Shown here one piece after another: positions 55,025 to 63,830 of a DNA stretch of 64,000 nt. The position numbers were made by a program, and so were the translations under genes. Under the pieces are notes generated by a model. The model did not search any database. It was not told the DNA's origin and worked only from the letters and a program-made list of their open reading frames with translations. This DNA is from Trichomonas vaginalis G3 (Eukaryota > Parabasalia > Trichomonadida > Trichomonadidae): positions 22,785,300-22,849,299 of the forward strand of contig NC_067204.1 in NCBI RefSeq assembly GCF_026262505.1. The letters run 5' to 3'. Within the stretch, counting starts at the first letter, position 1, and the number at the start of each line of letters is the position of its first letter.

Positions 55025-55096
55025 AGGGGCAGGCCGGAATCGAACCGACTACCCAGGGATCTGCAATCCCTTGCTCTACCGGTGAGCTACTACCCC
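55025..55096 (-). tRNA. trnC: tRNA-Cys(GCA)
   Basis: It folds as a full cloverleaf: acceptor GGGGTAG/CTGCCCC (one G-U), D stem GCTC/GAGC, anticodon stem AGGGA/TCCCT around TTGCAGA (anticodon GCA), T arm GTCGG-TTCGATT-CCGGC, discriminator U73 as usual for Cys. There is no intron and CCA is not encoded. Internal A box (TAGCTCACCGG) and B box (GGTTCGATTCC) are present. Downstream on its strand lie T5 and T7 runs that should end Pol III transcription. Confidence 0.96.
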
Positions 55097-55226
55097 CACG
55101 AAATTTTGTTTTAATTAAAGATACTAAGATTAATATATCAAAGTCCAAAACATCAAAAAGTATTAATTTATTATTATCAAGTTATTTCAAATAATTTTCC
55201 ATTTGCAAAAATTTCTATGAGTTTTT

Positions 55227-55236
55227 TGTCACTTTT
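55227..55236 (+). promoter_or_regulatory. Initiator-like TGTCACTTTT upstream of CK1 gene
   Basis: It lies 16-25 nt before the CK1-family ATG at 55252, the normal distance for a trichomonad initiator. Confidence 0.65.
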
Positions 55237-55251
55237 ATTCAACTAAATTTT

Positions 55252-56214
55252 ATGCAAAAATCTGATTTACCTGTTCATTCTATTATTGGGACCTATAAAG
55301 TTATTAAAGAAATCGGTACTGGTAGTTTTTCTAGTGTTTTCATTGGTTTTGATGAACATAACAAACGCGAAGTTGCCATTAAATTCGAATCATTGAATTC
55401 CAAAACGCCAAGTTTGATGTATGAATACGATATATACCAATCAATGAAAAATTCCAAGACGATCCCTCAGATTTATTATTGCGGATCAACCAACCATCAT
55501 ATTGTAATGGTAATGGAGTTAATGGGTAACTCTTTATATAAATTACTTCAAATTTGTGGCGGTAAATTTTCTCTTTATACTACTTTAACTGTGGCAACAA
55601 AAATGCTAAAATGTGTAGAGGATTTACACCGACATGGATACATTCATCATGATATAAAACCCGAAAATTTCCTTATTAGAAAGGATAATCCCTCAGAAAT
55701 ATGTTTAATCGATTTCGGACTTAGTCAGCGATATATTGATCCATCATCTGGTTCGCATGTAGGATATACAACTGGGTGCCCATTTGTGGGAAATGCACGC
55801 TTTGCTTCTATCAATTCTTTAAGTGGAGTAAGTTCATCACGAAGAGATGATATTGAATCGTTACTGTATATTTGGGTCTATTTTTTGAGAGGAGATCTAC
55901 CATGGATTGCTTTGGGAGGTTCGAACCCCAAAGAGAACCAAAATCTAGTATTAGATATTAAACAGAAAGTAAAGCCAGAGAAACTATTCAAAGACTGTCC
56001 ACAAGAATTTTACAAAATTTACTTTTATATTAAGCAAATGCGATTTAATGATCCTCCAAATTACAAAAAAATAGAGAATTATCTGCAAACGGCATTCAAA
56101 TCGGCATTTCCTAAAATTACTAATCAAAGCACGCCTAATTACGACTGGAATAACATTCCAGCTGCATTCGACTATTCAAATTTCAAAGAACCATCGGCAG
56201 CAGTGCCCAACTAG
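55252..56214 (+). CDS. Casein kinase 1 family protein kinase, 320 aa
   Basis: This is a Ser/Thr kinase of the CK1 group. The Gly loop IGTGSFSSVF (21-30), Lys44 in VAIKFES, D134 in HHDIKPENF (132-140) and DFG at 154-156 are all present. The CK1-specific substitution of the APE motif is seen (NARFASINSLSG, 181-192), followed by SSRRDDIESL. The catalytic loop reads HHD instead of HRD, so the Arg that contacts the phosphorylated activation loop is missing. The C-terminal tail after the kinase core is only ~25 residues. It diverges from the tRNA gene. Confidence 0.93.
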   Translation: MQKSDLPVHSIIGTYKVIKEIGTGSFSSVFIGFDEHNKREVAIKFESLNSKTPSLMYEYDIYQSMKNSKTIPQIYYCGSTNHHIVMVMELMGNSLYKLLQICGGKFSLYTTLTVATKMLKCVEDLHRHGYIHHDIKPENFLIRKDNPSEICLIDFGLSQRYIDPSSGSHVGYTTGCPFVGNARFASINSLSGVSSSRRDDIESLLYIWVYFLRGDLPWIALGGSNPKENQNLVLDIKQKVKPEKLFKDCPQEFYKIYFYIKQMRFNDPPNYKKIENYLQTAFKSAFPKITNQSTPNYDWNNIPAAFDYSNFKEPSAAVPN

Positions 56215-56401
56215 CATGCTATTTCTTAATAAAATTGTTTGTTTGTATTGTTTTTTCATTAATTACTGTTTTTTTCTAAATTATTCAATTCCGAAAACTC
56301 AATGTATTAAAGATTGAGAGCTGTCACTAAGCAAGAAATAGTATATTGCATTTTATCGATTTTATAAGTATAAAACATAATATTGAATTCAAAAAAATAA
56401 A

Positions 56402-57601
56402 TTACACAACAATCTTCTTTGGTCTTGTAGCTGGTTTTTGTACATTAGCTCTTGGTATTGACTTCATAGAGGTTCTCATGATAGGAAAGTTGCTAATAAT
56501 CTTCTTTTTAGATGGCTGTCTCGATACAACTCTGGATAATGCAGATGAATGCTTCTTAACATCTTTGCTTGTAGGACGCTCGTGAGATTGCGACGTTTTT
56601 TGTCTGATTTTAGGAAGGGCAGATCCGGTGAGCATCTTCGACATCGCGTTGAAGCTGAGGTTCTGAGAAGAATGTGTAAGTAATTGGCTCTCGCTGAGGT
56701 TGAGGTTTGAAATTACGCGATCGAAGAAGTAATCTACCTTCATGATATTAACGTAATGTGTTATCTGGCGAACTGTAGGATATTGCTGGTCACACCCGCG
56801 AAGCCATGGATGCTGTAATGCTTCTTCAATTGTTATTCGTGCCTTTGGATCAACTGTAAGAAGTCTAGTAAGCATATTTGTTGCGTCCGAGGATAATTCG
56901 TCAGGAATTGTGTAATCTCCTGATTTAATTTGTTTGAAAAGCTGAGCTTGATTTCTCTTCTTCCATGGGAGCTGACCTGTAAGCATAGCATACAAAATAA
57001 CGCCTGCGCTCCAAACATCTGTAGTCATTCCATCGTACAGTTGTCCAGAAATGCACTCTGGCGATGCATAACATGGAGATCCGCATGGTGTTTTCACAAG
57101 ACCCTGAGAATCAACGAAAATTGAGAGACCAAAATCCGAAATTTTGATTCTACCCAAATTATCGATAAGGAGGTTCTCAGGTTTGAGGTCTCTGTGGCTT
57201 ACACCATGTGAATGAACGTATTGGAGGGCTTCGAGGATTTGTCTGAATAACGGTTTAGCTTCATCTTCTGAAAGATTGTTCCTATCAACAATGAACTGGA
57301 ATAGTTCTCCGTTTGGACAGAACTCCATGATTACGTAATAGTTGTTATCATCTTTCAAAAGATCACATAGCTCTACAATACCAGGATGATGCATCTGCTG
57401 TGCAATCCTTATTTCAATTTCGAAACGTTTCTCGAGATGGATTGTGTTTAAACGTGCTTTAGGGACTATCTTGCATGCATAATATTGATTGTTTTCGATA
57501 TTCTTAACTAATTTAACAACAGAGAAGGCGCCATCTCCTACAGTGCCACGAAACTTATATGGTCCAATCTGTGGTGGCTCAACAATCTGTATATTTTCCA
57601 T
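56402..57601 (-). CDS. CAMK-like Ser/Thr protein kinase, 399 aa
   Basis: The protein kinase domain spans residues ~14-267. Key parts are the Gly loop VGDGAFSVVK (21-30), Lys44 (YACKIV), HRDLKPENLL (136-145, catalytic D138), DFG (156-158), activation-loop T171, and GSPCYASPE (174-182). The GSPCYASPE form and overall pattern place it in the CAMK/AMPK-related (CAMKL) group. The ~130-residue tail is Ser/Lys/Arg-rich and lacks a recognised regulatory domain. It is convergent with the CK1 gene, 187 bp apart. An initiator-like motif lies 25-34 nt upstream of the ATG. Confidence 0.93.
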   Translation of the reverse strand: MENIQIVEPPQIGPYKFRGTVGDGAFSVVKLVKNIENNQYYACKIVPKARLNTIHLEKRFEIEIRIAQQMHHPGIVELCDLLKDDNNYYVIMEFCPNGELFQFIVDRNNLSEDEAKPLFRQILEALQYVHSHGVSHRDLKPENLLIDNLGRIKISDFGLSIFVDSQGLVKTPCGSPCYASPECISGQLYDGMTTDVWSAGVILYAMLTGQLPWKKRNQAQLFKQIKSGDYTIPDELSSDATNMLTRLLTVDPKARITIEEALQHPWLRGCDQQYPTVRQITHYVNIMKVDYFFDRVISNLNLSESQLLTHSSQNLSFNAMSKMLTGSALPKIRQKTSQSHERPTSKDVKKHSSALSRVVSRQPSKKKIISNFPIMRTSMKSIPRANVQKPATRPKKIVV

Positions 57602-57625
57602 TCAAATTTTTTATGTTTAAAATTT

Positions 57626-57635
57626 AAAAGTGACA
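57626..57635 (-). promoter_or_regulatory. Initiator-like TGTCACTTTT upstream of CAMK-like kinase
   Basis: On the minus strand TTGTCACTTTTAAATTT lies about 25 nt before the ATG at 57601. Confidence 0.6.
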
Positions 57636-57849
57636 ATATAAAAAACACTTCCATTTTTCAGATCTTTGCTACGAAATATTGGCATGATTGAAGGATATCT
57701 GACCTAATAATTTTGATATTTAAGCGTTTTATAAATATATCTACTTACTCTATTATCAAGCTTTCTTAATGTCCTCATGAATTTCGCTGAAGATCATTAT
57801 CAAGTAAAATAGAATAATAATTTTCGCGTCGCAATCAGGTCAGGTAAGT

Positions 57850-57882
57850 GGGGCTTCCAGGCGCGTTGCGCCCTCTAGCCCC
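57850..57882. repeat. GC-rich hairpin near M3 left side
   Basis: The outer stem GGGGCT (57850-57855)/AGCCCC (57877-57882) encloses an inner stem GGCGC-GTT-GCGCC (57860-57872). It is strikingly GC-rich against the AT background and resembles the inner hairpin GGCGC-AAA-GCGCC at 13344. It is preceded by AGTGGGG, which could mark a Maverick-type AG end. Confidence 0.6.
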
Positions 57883-57978
57883 TAAGAAATTTTGCCCAAG
57901 ACCCAAGAGGAGGACCGAACCCCAGCCGACCAGCCGGTGACAAAACCAAAACCGTTATTATTTACATCATATTAATAG

Positions 57979-58118
57979 TGTCACTTTTTAAAATGTCACT
58001 TTTTGTTTCACTTTTCACAAATTATATATGTTTTCATGTTTTGTCACTTTTCTATCACTTTTCGGGTAAAAACATTATTATTATGAGTGGGGGACAAACT
58101 CGCCCATTGTCACTTTTT
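57979..58118 (+). promoter_or_regulatory. Cluster of initiator-like TCACTTTT motifs
   Basis: TGTCACTTTTT or a close variant occurs near 57979, 57995, 58007, 58042, 58054 and 58108, six times in 140 bp on one strand. The same word precedes several host genes in this window once each. It may mark several start sites or a decayed promoter repeat. Confidence 0.4.
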
Positions 58119-58296
58119 CATTAACCTTAAACTTGTAATTTTCATTATTTTTAATTAACCTTATTTCTTTCCCAATTCCTGATTTATTTTATTCACTTAC
58201 TATTAAAAGTCACATTTTAATAAAATATAATAATTTATTTATAGCATTTTTTACTATACTGTAATAAAAAATTAATTATAATAAATTAAATGTTTA

Positions 58297-58704
58297 TTAA
58301 ATCAAATGTTTTCTTTGCAATAATATTTTTAATGTTGAGTAAACAATGTTGGGATCAAGTGTATCATTTTTCAGACCTTTCTGAACAGCTTCAAGCATAC
58401 TGATGCATTCGACTTTTTTAAATTGTGTCATTTCTTCGAAATCTCTTGTGACTTTTTTGATAACTTTAACACTTCTCTCTGAATCCAGACCTTTAATTTG
58501 CAACTTAATCAGGAATGAAGGAACAACACTGGAATATAACTCGATGACAAGTTCATCGAGTCGAAGATTTGGTTGTACACCACTTGTATGTGCCGGATAC
58601 CATTGTGTCAAATTTTTTCTGAAATTAACTTTAAAAGTACTAAGTAAGATCATGAGATATAGCAATATATGTTTAAACCAACTTATATTTTGGTTGTACA
58701 CCAC
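58297..58704 (-). CDS. Unrecognised protein fragment, up to 135 aa
   Basis: The reading frame has no ATG at its left edge; the first in-frame ATG gives a start within the tandem repeat (MILLSTF). The last ~85 residues are helical (LDELVIELYSSVVPSFLIKL, KKVECISMLEAVQKG) and look like part of a helical-repeat protein. The upstream part is encoded by the 121-bp repeat. It may be the 3' end of a captured or truncated gene. Function unknown. Confidence 0.3.
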   Translation of the reverse strand: MVYNQNISWFKHILLYLMILLSTFKVNFRKNLTQWYPAHTSGVQPNLRLDELVIELYSSVVPSFLIKLQIKGLDSERSVKVIKKVTRDFEEMTQFKKVECISMLEAVQKGLKNDTLDPNIVYSTLKILLQRKHLI

Positions 58705-58894
58705 TTGTATGTGCCGGATACCATTGTGTCAAATTTTTTCTGAAATTAACTTTAAAAGTACTAAGTAAGATCATGAGATATAGCAATATATGTTTAAACT
58801 AACTTATATTTTGGTTGTACACCACTTGTATGTGCCGGATACCATTGTGTCAAATTTTTTCTGAAATTAACTTTAAAAGTACTAAGTAAGATCA
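58571..58894. repeat. 121-bp tandem repeat, about 2.7 copies
   Basis: Copies start at 58571, 58692 and 58813 with GGTTGTACACCACTTGTATG and are almost identical, so the duplication is recent. Confidence 0.9.
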
Positions 58895-59055
58895 TTTATT
58901 TTTGCATAATATAATGCCAATATGGTTTCTTTTGATTTTATTTCATTTATAAGCAAATCAAATTTACCCAAAAACTCCACTCCATAAGCGTTCATTTGCT
59001 AAATTAAAAAGTGACAATGGGCTAGTCTGTCCCTTTCTCTTATTATTATATATAA

Positions 59056-59874
59056 ATGAATTTTACAAAACCACCGTTACCATTCTTTGGAAATAAGAGT
59101 AGATGTAAAGATATTATATTGAGACAACTTAAGAAACTACCGAATGGTCTAACATTTGTAGATTTGTTCGGTGGAAGTTTCTATATATCCCATTTGTGCC
59201 ATACAATATTCCCAGACTCAAAGATTATATGCAATGACTTCGACAACTATATGGACCGTCTCAAACATATTCCAGACACAAACAATATATTGAAAGAGTT
59301 AAAAGAAAAGATACCTATAGGTAAGATGGAACGTATACCATTAGATAAGAAAAATATTGTGAGAGAGGTTTTGAAAAAAGCAGAATATATAGACTGGGAT
59401 AGTATATCTGCTAGACTATTATATAGTGGTGCTATAAGAGTTCATGACATTGAAACACTTATGTCAAAAGTTTTATATCTTAACTATACAAATGTTTTCA
59501 AAGAGGACATAGAAAAATATATTGAGGGTATAGAGTTTGTGAGATGTCATTGGACAGAGTTGTATGAAAAATATAAAGACAAGGAAAATGTTTTCTTTAT
59601 AGTGGACCCGCCGTTCTATAACACATGGGATTTTCAATATCAAGTAGACTGGACTTTGAGAGACTCTTTAGAAACTTTAGATGTTATACATAACCATCCA
59701 TGCTTTTACTTTACATCCGATAAAAGTGGTTTGGAAAGTGTCATGAAATGGCTAGAGGACATACATGACTATGAGTTTATATATGACAAGATAGAATATG
59801 AGAGAGGTCCTATAAACCGGAGAAAGTGTCACAATAAAGAAATTTTATTAGTAAGTAAATGTGGTTTGAAATAG
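59056..59874 (+). CDS. M3 Dam-type DNA adenine-N6 methyltransferase, 272 aa
   Basis: It is a D12-class methyltransferase: N-terminal PFFGNKSR (family form FxGGK), SAM-binding motif FVDLFGGSF (~34-42) and catalytic DPPF (~184-187). A final segment RKCHNKEILLVS matches the usual ending 'R...EvLi'. In phages and bacteria it methylates adenine, often GATC; here it could mark the element's DNA and affect its expression or recognition (inference). The frame is intact. The start follows TTATTATTATATATAAATG, the Maverick-type context. Confidence 0.85.
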   Translation: MNFTKPPLPFFGNKSRCKDIILRQLKKLPNGLTFVDLFGGSFYISHLCHTIFPDSKIICNDFDNYMDRLKHIPDTNNILKELKEKIPIGKMERIPLDKKNIVREVLKKAEYIDWDSISARLLYSGAIRVHDIETLMSKVLYLNYTNVFKEDIEKYIEGIEFVRCHWTELYEKYKDKENVFFIVDPPFYNTWDFQYQVDWTLRDSLETLDVIHNHPCFYFTSDKSGLESVMKWLEDIHDYEFIYDKIEYERGPINRRKCHNKEILLVSKCGLK

Positions 59875-59990
59875 GACTACTTGTTTTAGGTTTTTTCCAT
59901 TGTGTCATTTATTTATTTGACGTGGCAGAAAAGTACAGAGAATATGAAGATGAACCAATGCCTGCAAATGTTCAGCATATGTACTCGTAA
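59859..59990 (+). CDS. M3 tiny single-pass membrane protein, 43 aa
   Basis: The start codon lies inside the last codons of the methyltransferase gene, overlapping by 16 bases in another frame. Residues ~3-20 form one hydrophobic helix (WFEIGLLVLGFFHCVIYLF), followed by an acidic/basic tail (DVAEKYREYEDEP). The size and layout fit small virion membrane or holin-like proteins, but no family is recognised. It is tightly packed between the methyltransferase and the next gene. Confidence 0.5.
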   Translation: MWFEIGLLVLGFFHCVIYLFDVAEKYREYEDEPMPANVQHMYS

Positions 59991-60013
59991 GAGATATTTT
60001 TATCTAATATTAA

Positions 60014-60376
60014 ATGGACGCACAGAACTTAGCGAATGCACAGCAACCTGGACAACCAAACCCAGAGAATATTCCAAATGAAGTTAGAATACAAACTGCA
60101 ATGGCAAACTATGGTCAAGTGCCAACAGATGTACAAATGCAAACTGCCATGTCAAATGACGCTGCGTTAGGTTTGCCACCATGGTATGCAAATATGAGAT
60201 GGAAAGAGTTTTATACAAACCCTGAAGTGGGATATAAACAACTTTATGCAGATGACGCGAACACAGGAGTTGACCCAGAATATGTTTTCTACCAGAGGAG
60301 AAACAGAATGTATGAGCTCCAGTTAAAGAATGCTATGGAACTCAACAGGAAACGTAAGAGACTAGGCGGACATTAG
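60014..60376 (+). CDS. M3 hypothetical protein, 120 aa
   Basis: It has an internal duplication (NEVRIQTAMANYG and TDVQMQTAMSNDA), an aromatic-rich middle (WYANMRWKEFY) and a basic tail (MELNRKRKRLGGH). The basic tail could bind DNA or interior virion surfaces (inference). The start context is ATCTAATATTAAATGG. It is followed by the amphipathic protein gene after 18 bp. Confidence 0.55.
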   Translation: MDAQNLANAQQPGQPNPENIPNEVRIQTAMANYGQVPTDVQMQTAMSNDAALGLPPWYANMRWKEFYTNPEVGYKQLYADDANTGVDPEYVFYQRRNRMYELQLKNAMELNRKRKRLGGH

Positions 60377-60394
60377 ATTTTTACATATAGTAAA

Positions 60395-60628
60395 ATGGGT
60401 TTCTTCAGTAAGATAGGAAACTTCTTTCGAAATGTTGGAAGAGGTATATGGAATGGAATAAAATCTGTCGGAAGAGGAGTATGGAACGGTGTCAAAAATA
60501 TTGGGAAAAGAGTAGGTCAGTTTGTTGGTATTATACCTAAAGACCCTGAACCAGAAGAACAAGCTCCTGTAATACAACAGCCTGAACCTGCACCACAGTC
60601 AAGTTGGCAACCACAACCGGTATATTAA
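60395..60628 (+). CDS. M3 small amphipathic virion-type protein, 77 aa
   Basis: The first 45 residues repeat an aromatic/basic amphipathic pattern (GFFSKIGNFFRNVGRGIW, GRGVWNGVKNIG); the tail is Pro/Gln/Glu-rich. It corresponds in type to the M2 proteins at 7417 and 7681. Such helices bind and disturb membranes in adenovirus pVI-like proteins, suggesting a role in cell entry (inference). Confidence 0.6.
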   Translation: MGFFSKIGNFFRNVGRGIWNGIKSVGRGVWNGVKNIGKRVGQFVGIIPKDPEPEEQAPVIQQPEPAPQSSWQPQPVY

Positions 60629-60703
60629 AAAGTTATATTTTTATCGTTCGATAGTAGTTGTATATGAAACTAAGTTCTAAGTAAAACGCATGGTATAATG
60701 GAA

Positions 60704-61480
60704 TTATTCTTTTTCTTCCATCTGTAGTAAACATACTTGAAAGTCTGAAATACTTCCACTCGGCGGTTCATATAACTTTGTAGGTTTTTCGTAAACGTCT
60801 TTCATCAGACATAAGAAAGAGTTTTGCGCACCAGAAAATGAAGCATGAACAATAATAGCATCTGGGTCGAAAATATTTTCATATGTTCCATTAGGGTTTT
60901 CGACTTCATAATAGTCCGGGTGTACTGGATATGCTGCAGGCTGATTTAACATCCTCATAAATCTATACCATGCCAAGTTGTTATATTTTGTATAAATATA
61001 AACGTTTTCTCCAAGGTCTTCTATTTTATTGATTTTAACAGTTGCATTTTTCCTGTCATAAATAATATCGAGATGGTATTCTCCTTCGTCAATGTTATAC
61101 TGGTTTGCATATTCAATATAGATATCGTTTATTTTTTCTTGAAAAGCTTGAAGAGTTGTTTCTAAGTTTATAAGCAAACTAACTTGTAAAAGTTTTCCCT
61201 GTTCAAATTTCTCATACATACGTTTTTCTTTGTTATAGTATCGAACTTCAAAACCGACCGTAAATGGGAAACCATGTATGGCTTCTGAAATGAACTTCAT
61301 TCTACGAAAGCCAATAGCTTTTGTGACGGATGGGTCTCTTAACCATCTTAATGGGTAGTCAAAACGATAGCCTTCATGCTTTACGGTATCTGTCTCAAAC
61401 TTTTGACCGACATTAGTAAAAAGTTCATCTAATGGTTTAGTTGTAGCAACTCTAGAATTTTCTTTTTCTATTGGAAGCAT
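60704..61480 (-). CDS. M3 putative minor capsid protein, 258 aa
   Basis: This beta-rich protein has a C-terminal pattern (DAIIVHASFSGAQNSFLCLM) that suits a jelly-roll. It sits between the small virion-type genes and the divergent fibre gene, the same position as the putative M2 minor capsid gene. It carries no signal peptide or membrane segment. It could be the penton-like protein that holds the fibre at the capsid vertices; this rests on context only. It shares an 18-bp divergent promoter region with the fibre gene. Confidence 0.5.
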   Translation of the reverse strand: MLPIEKENSRVATTKPLDELFTNVGQKFETDTVKHEGYRFDYPLRWLRDPSVTKAIGFRRMKFISEAIHGFPFTVGFEVRYYNKEKRMYEKFEQGKLLQVSLLINLETTLQAFQEKINDIYIEYANQYNIDEGEYHLDIIYDRKNATVKINKIEDLGENVYIYTKYNNLAWYRFMRMLNQPAAYPVHPDYYEVENPNGTYENIFDPDAIIVHASFSGAQNSFLCLMKDVYEKPTKLYEPPSGSISDFQVCLLQMEEKE

Positions 61481-61498
61481 ATTTTATCTAGAATAAAA
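61481..61498. promoter_or_regulatory. 18-bp divergent start region in M3
   Basis: Only 18 bp (ATTTTATCTAGAATAAAA) separate the two divergent start codons, with a CTAG centre and T/A runs on both sides. Any promoter must be shared or lie within the coding parts. Confidence 0.5.
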
Positions 61499-63830
61499 AT
61501 GTCGAAAGATATTGCTTCCATAAGAGAAATACAACACAACCGACAACTCATTATGCAAGCTCTAAATAAGAACACAACAAACTTTTCAAACTATTCTAAG
61601 ATATCTGAGTCATTGAAGGATGGAAACGTAAAACTGACATTAAACCCAATGACAGATGAGTTTCTGTTTCAAGACAATAAGAACCATACTGTCTGTATAA
61701 ATCCAACAAAAGGAACTTTAAACGAGAAACCTATAAATGAACTTCTTTTGAAAGCAGATGTTGACAACAAAGCTGACAAAGAATATGTAGACGATGCAAT
61801 AGCAAAAGAAGAAGAAAGAGCTAACAATGCTTATGCAACAAAAGAACATACTCATCCTGAACTAGCAGACAAAACATATGTTGACAATAAAATGTCAAGT
61901 GAAGTGACAAGAGCTGAAAACGAATATTCTAAAAAGACTCATATACATTATATTAACCAAATACCAAGTCTTAAGGAAACATTAGAGACAAAAGCAGATA
62001 AGAATCATACACATACCATTGCAAATATTACAAACTTACAAGAAACCTTAAACAGGAAAAGTGCCGTTGGACATACACATACCATTGCAAATATTACAAA
62101 CTTACAAGAAACCTTAAACAGGAAAAGTGCCGTTGGACATACACATACCATTGCAAATATTACAAACTTACAAGAAACCTTAAACAGGAAAAGTGCCGTT
62201 GGACATACACATACCATTGCAAATATTACAAACTTACAAGAAACCTTAAACAGGAAAAGTGCCGTTGGACATACACATACCATTGCAAATATTACAAACT
62301 TACAAGAAACCTTAAACAGGAAAAGTGCCGTTGGACATACACATACCATTGCAAATATTACAAACTTACAAGAAACCTTAAACAGGAAAAGTGCCGTTGG
62401 ACATACACATACCATTGCAAATATTACAAACTTACAAGAAACCTTAAACAGGAAAAGTGCCGTTGGACATACACATACCATTGCAAATATTACAAACTTA
62501 CAAGAAACCTTAAACAGGAAAAGTGCCGTTGGACATACACATACCATTGCAAATATTACAAACTTACAAGAAACCTTAAACAGGAAAAGTGCCGTTGGAC
62601 ATACACATACCATTGCAAATATTACAAACTTACAAGAAACCTTAAACAGGAAAAGTGCCGTTGGACATACACATACCATTGCAAATATTACAAACTTACA
62701 AGAAACCTTAAACAGGAAAAGTGCCGTTGGACATACACATACATCTTCTGAAATAACAGACTTAAACGTTAGCCTTGAAAATAAAGCAGATAAAACATAT
62801 GTCAATGAAATATACCAAAGTTTGATAGGAACAAAAAATATTGAAACTATTGTTGGTGACTTTTCTGTCAATGAAGAAAATAAATATTTTAGATGGCAGT
62901 TGGTACAGTCCTTAAAAAATGGTACACGGTATAAACTCATTCCGAAAAATAACAATGAAATGTATGTAAGCTATAAAAAGAATGATGGTACACAAGTTAA
63001 AGTTCCATTAGACAACAACTGCTACTTAAACTTATATGGAGACGAACAAAAGAAATATTTAAGAGTTTATGAAATGGCAGATATGACATTGCCTGACCCA
63101 GCTCCAGCACCACATTATTATGACTATGGAGATGACGACAGAACACCACATGTAGATGAACAAAAGCTAACATTATATTTAGATTATTATAGATATAAAA
63201 GATATAATGCAATAGAAAAAACGAGAATAGTATATTATTATACAGATGACAGAAATAAATATTATAGTCAAGATTTTACCTACCCTGAAAACATAAGATT
63301 ATATTATAAAAAATATTCTGACACAAACCAGAAGAAACCTGAAATAGTTGCACTATATTTTAAGTTCAAAAGAGACAATCCTATAATATCTCATATGTTT
63401 GATTTAATGAACCCAGTAGGTTCTATTTATACATCTATGGATGCAAGAGGTCCTCAAGTAATGTTTGGTGTTGGTGCATGGGAACAAATAGTCGACAGGT
63501 TTTTGTATTGTGCAAACTCTTCAAAGGAAACAGGTGGAAGTAAAACGATTTCAGGTGAAAATTTACCTGCACACAGTCATTACATAGATTTAAGTACATC
63601 CAAGCAGGTTGGCATAAGCATAGAATATTGGGATTGGTCAGGAATGACAAAAGGTAAAGGATATGATGTTAAAGACGACGTTAAGTTTGCTATAAATTGT
63701 TACTGGAGTGACACTCAGGGAGAAGGAAACCATACACATTTCGTTTCAGGATATACACAAACAACGGGACAAGTAAAGAATACATGCCACCTTACATGAC
63801 AGTTTACGCATGGTATAGAATTGCTTAGTC
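61499..63830 (+). pseudogene. M3 phage-like fibre protein
   Basis: The N-terminal ~150 residues are helical with NKADKEYVDD-type repeats shared with the M2 fibre. Eleven 22-aa repeats follow (GHTHTIANITNLQETLNRKS), typical of trimeric phage fibre shafts. An aromatic-rich domain then leads to the conserved tip MNPVGSIYTSMDARGPQ, GVGAWEQIVDRFLYC and LPAHSHY, matching the M2 fibre and phage tail collar domains. It probably forms the receptor-binding spike. The repeat number is likely to vary between copies. The gene is nearly full length; treat it as one part of M3. Confidence 0.8.
62015..62740 (+). repeat. Eleven 66-bp tandem repeats in M3 fibre
   Basis: Eleven apparently identical 66-bp copies (726 bp), each encoding IANITNLQETLNRKSAVGHT in part. 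The lack of visible differences indicates very recent expansion or gene conversion. Confidence 0.95.

Larger units (their letters stand above)
58085..59040. mobile_element. 956-bp unit with 34-bp inverted ends
   Basis: The left end 58085-58118 and the reverse complement of 59006-59039 match at 29 of 34 positions, with a perfect 17-bp core GCCCATTGTCACTTTTT. Outside lie TATTAT (58079-58084 and 59041-59046), a possible 6-bp target duplication of Maverick size, though the flanks are simple ATT repeats. The unit contains an ORF remnant and a 121-bp tandem repeat but no transposase. A short nonautonomous derivative of a Maverick-like element is one reading; chance similarity of promoter-like ends is another. 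Confidence 0.45.

Noticed and set aside
55025-55096. tRNA-derived repeat rather than a tRNA gene
   Set aside because: The cloverleaf, U73, GCA anticodon, A/B boxes and T-run terminator are all in order, so a real tRNA gene is the better call.
62005-62955. Long minus-strand ORF of 316 aa with a perfect Cys-rich repeat
   Set aside because: It is the antisense shadow of the 66-bp fibre repeats; any open frame in a repeat whose length is a multiple of 3 stays open.
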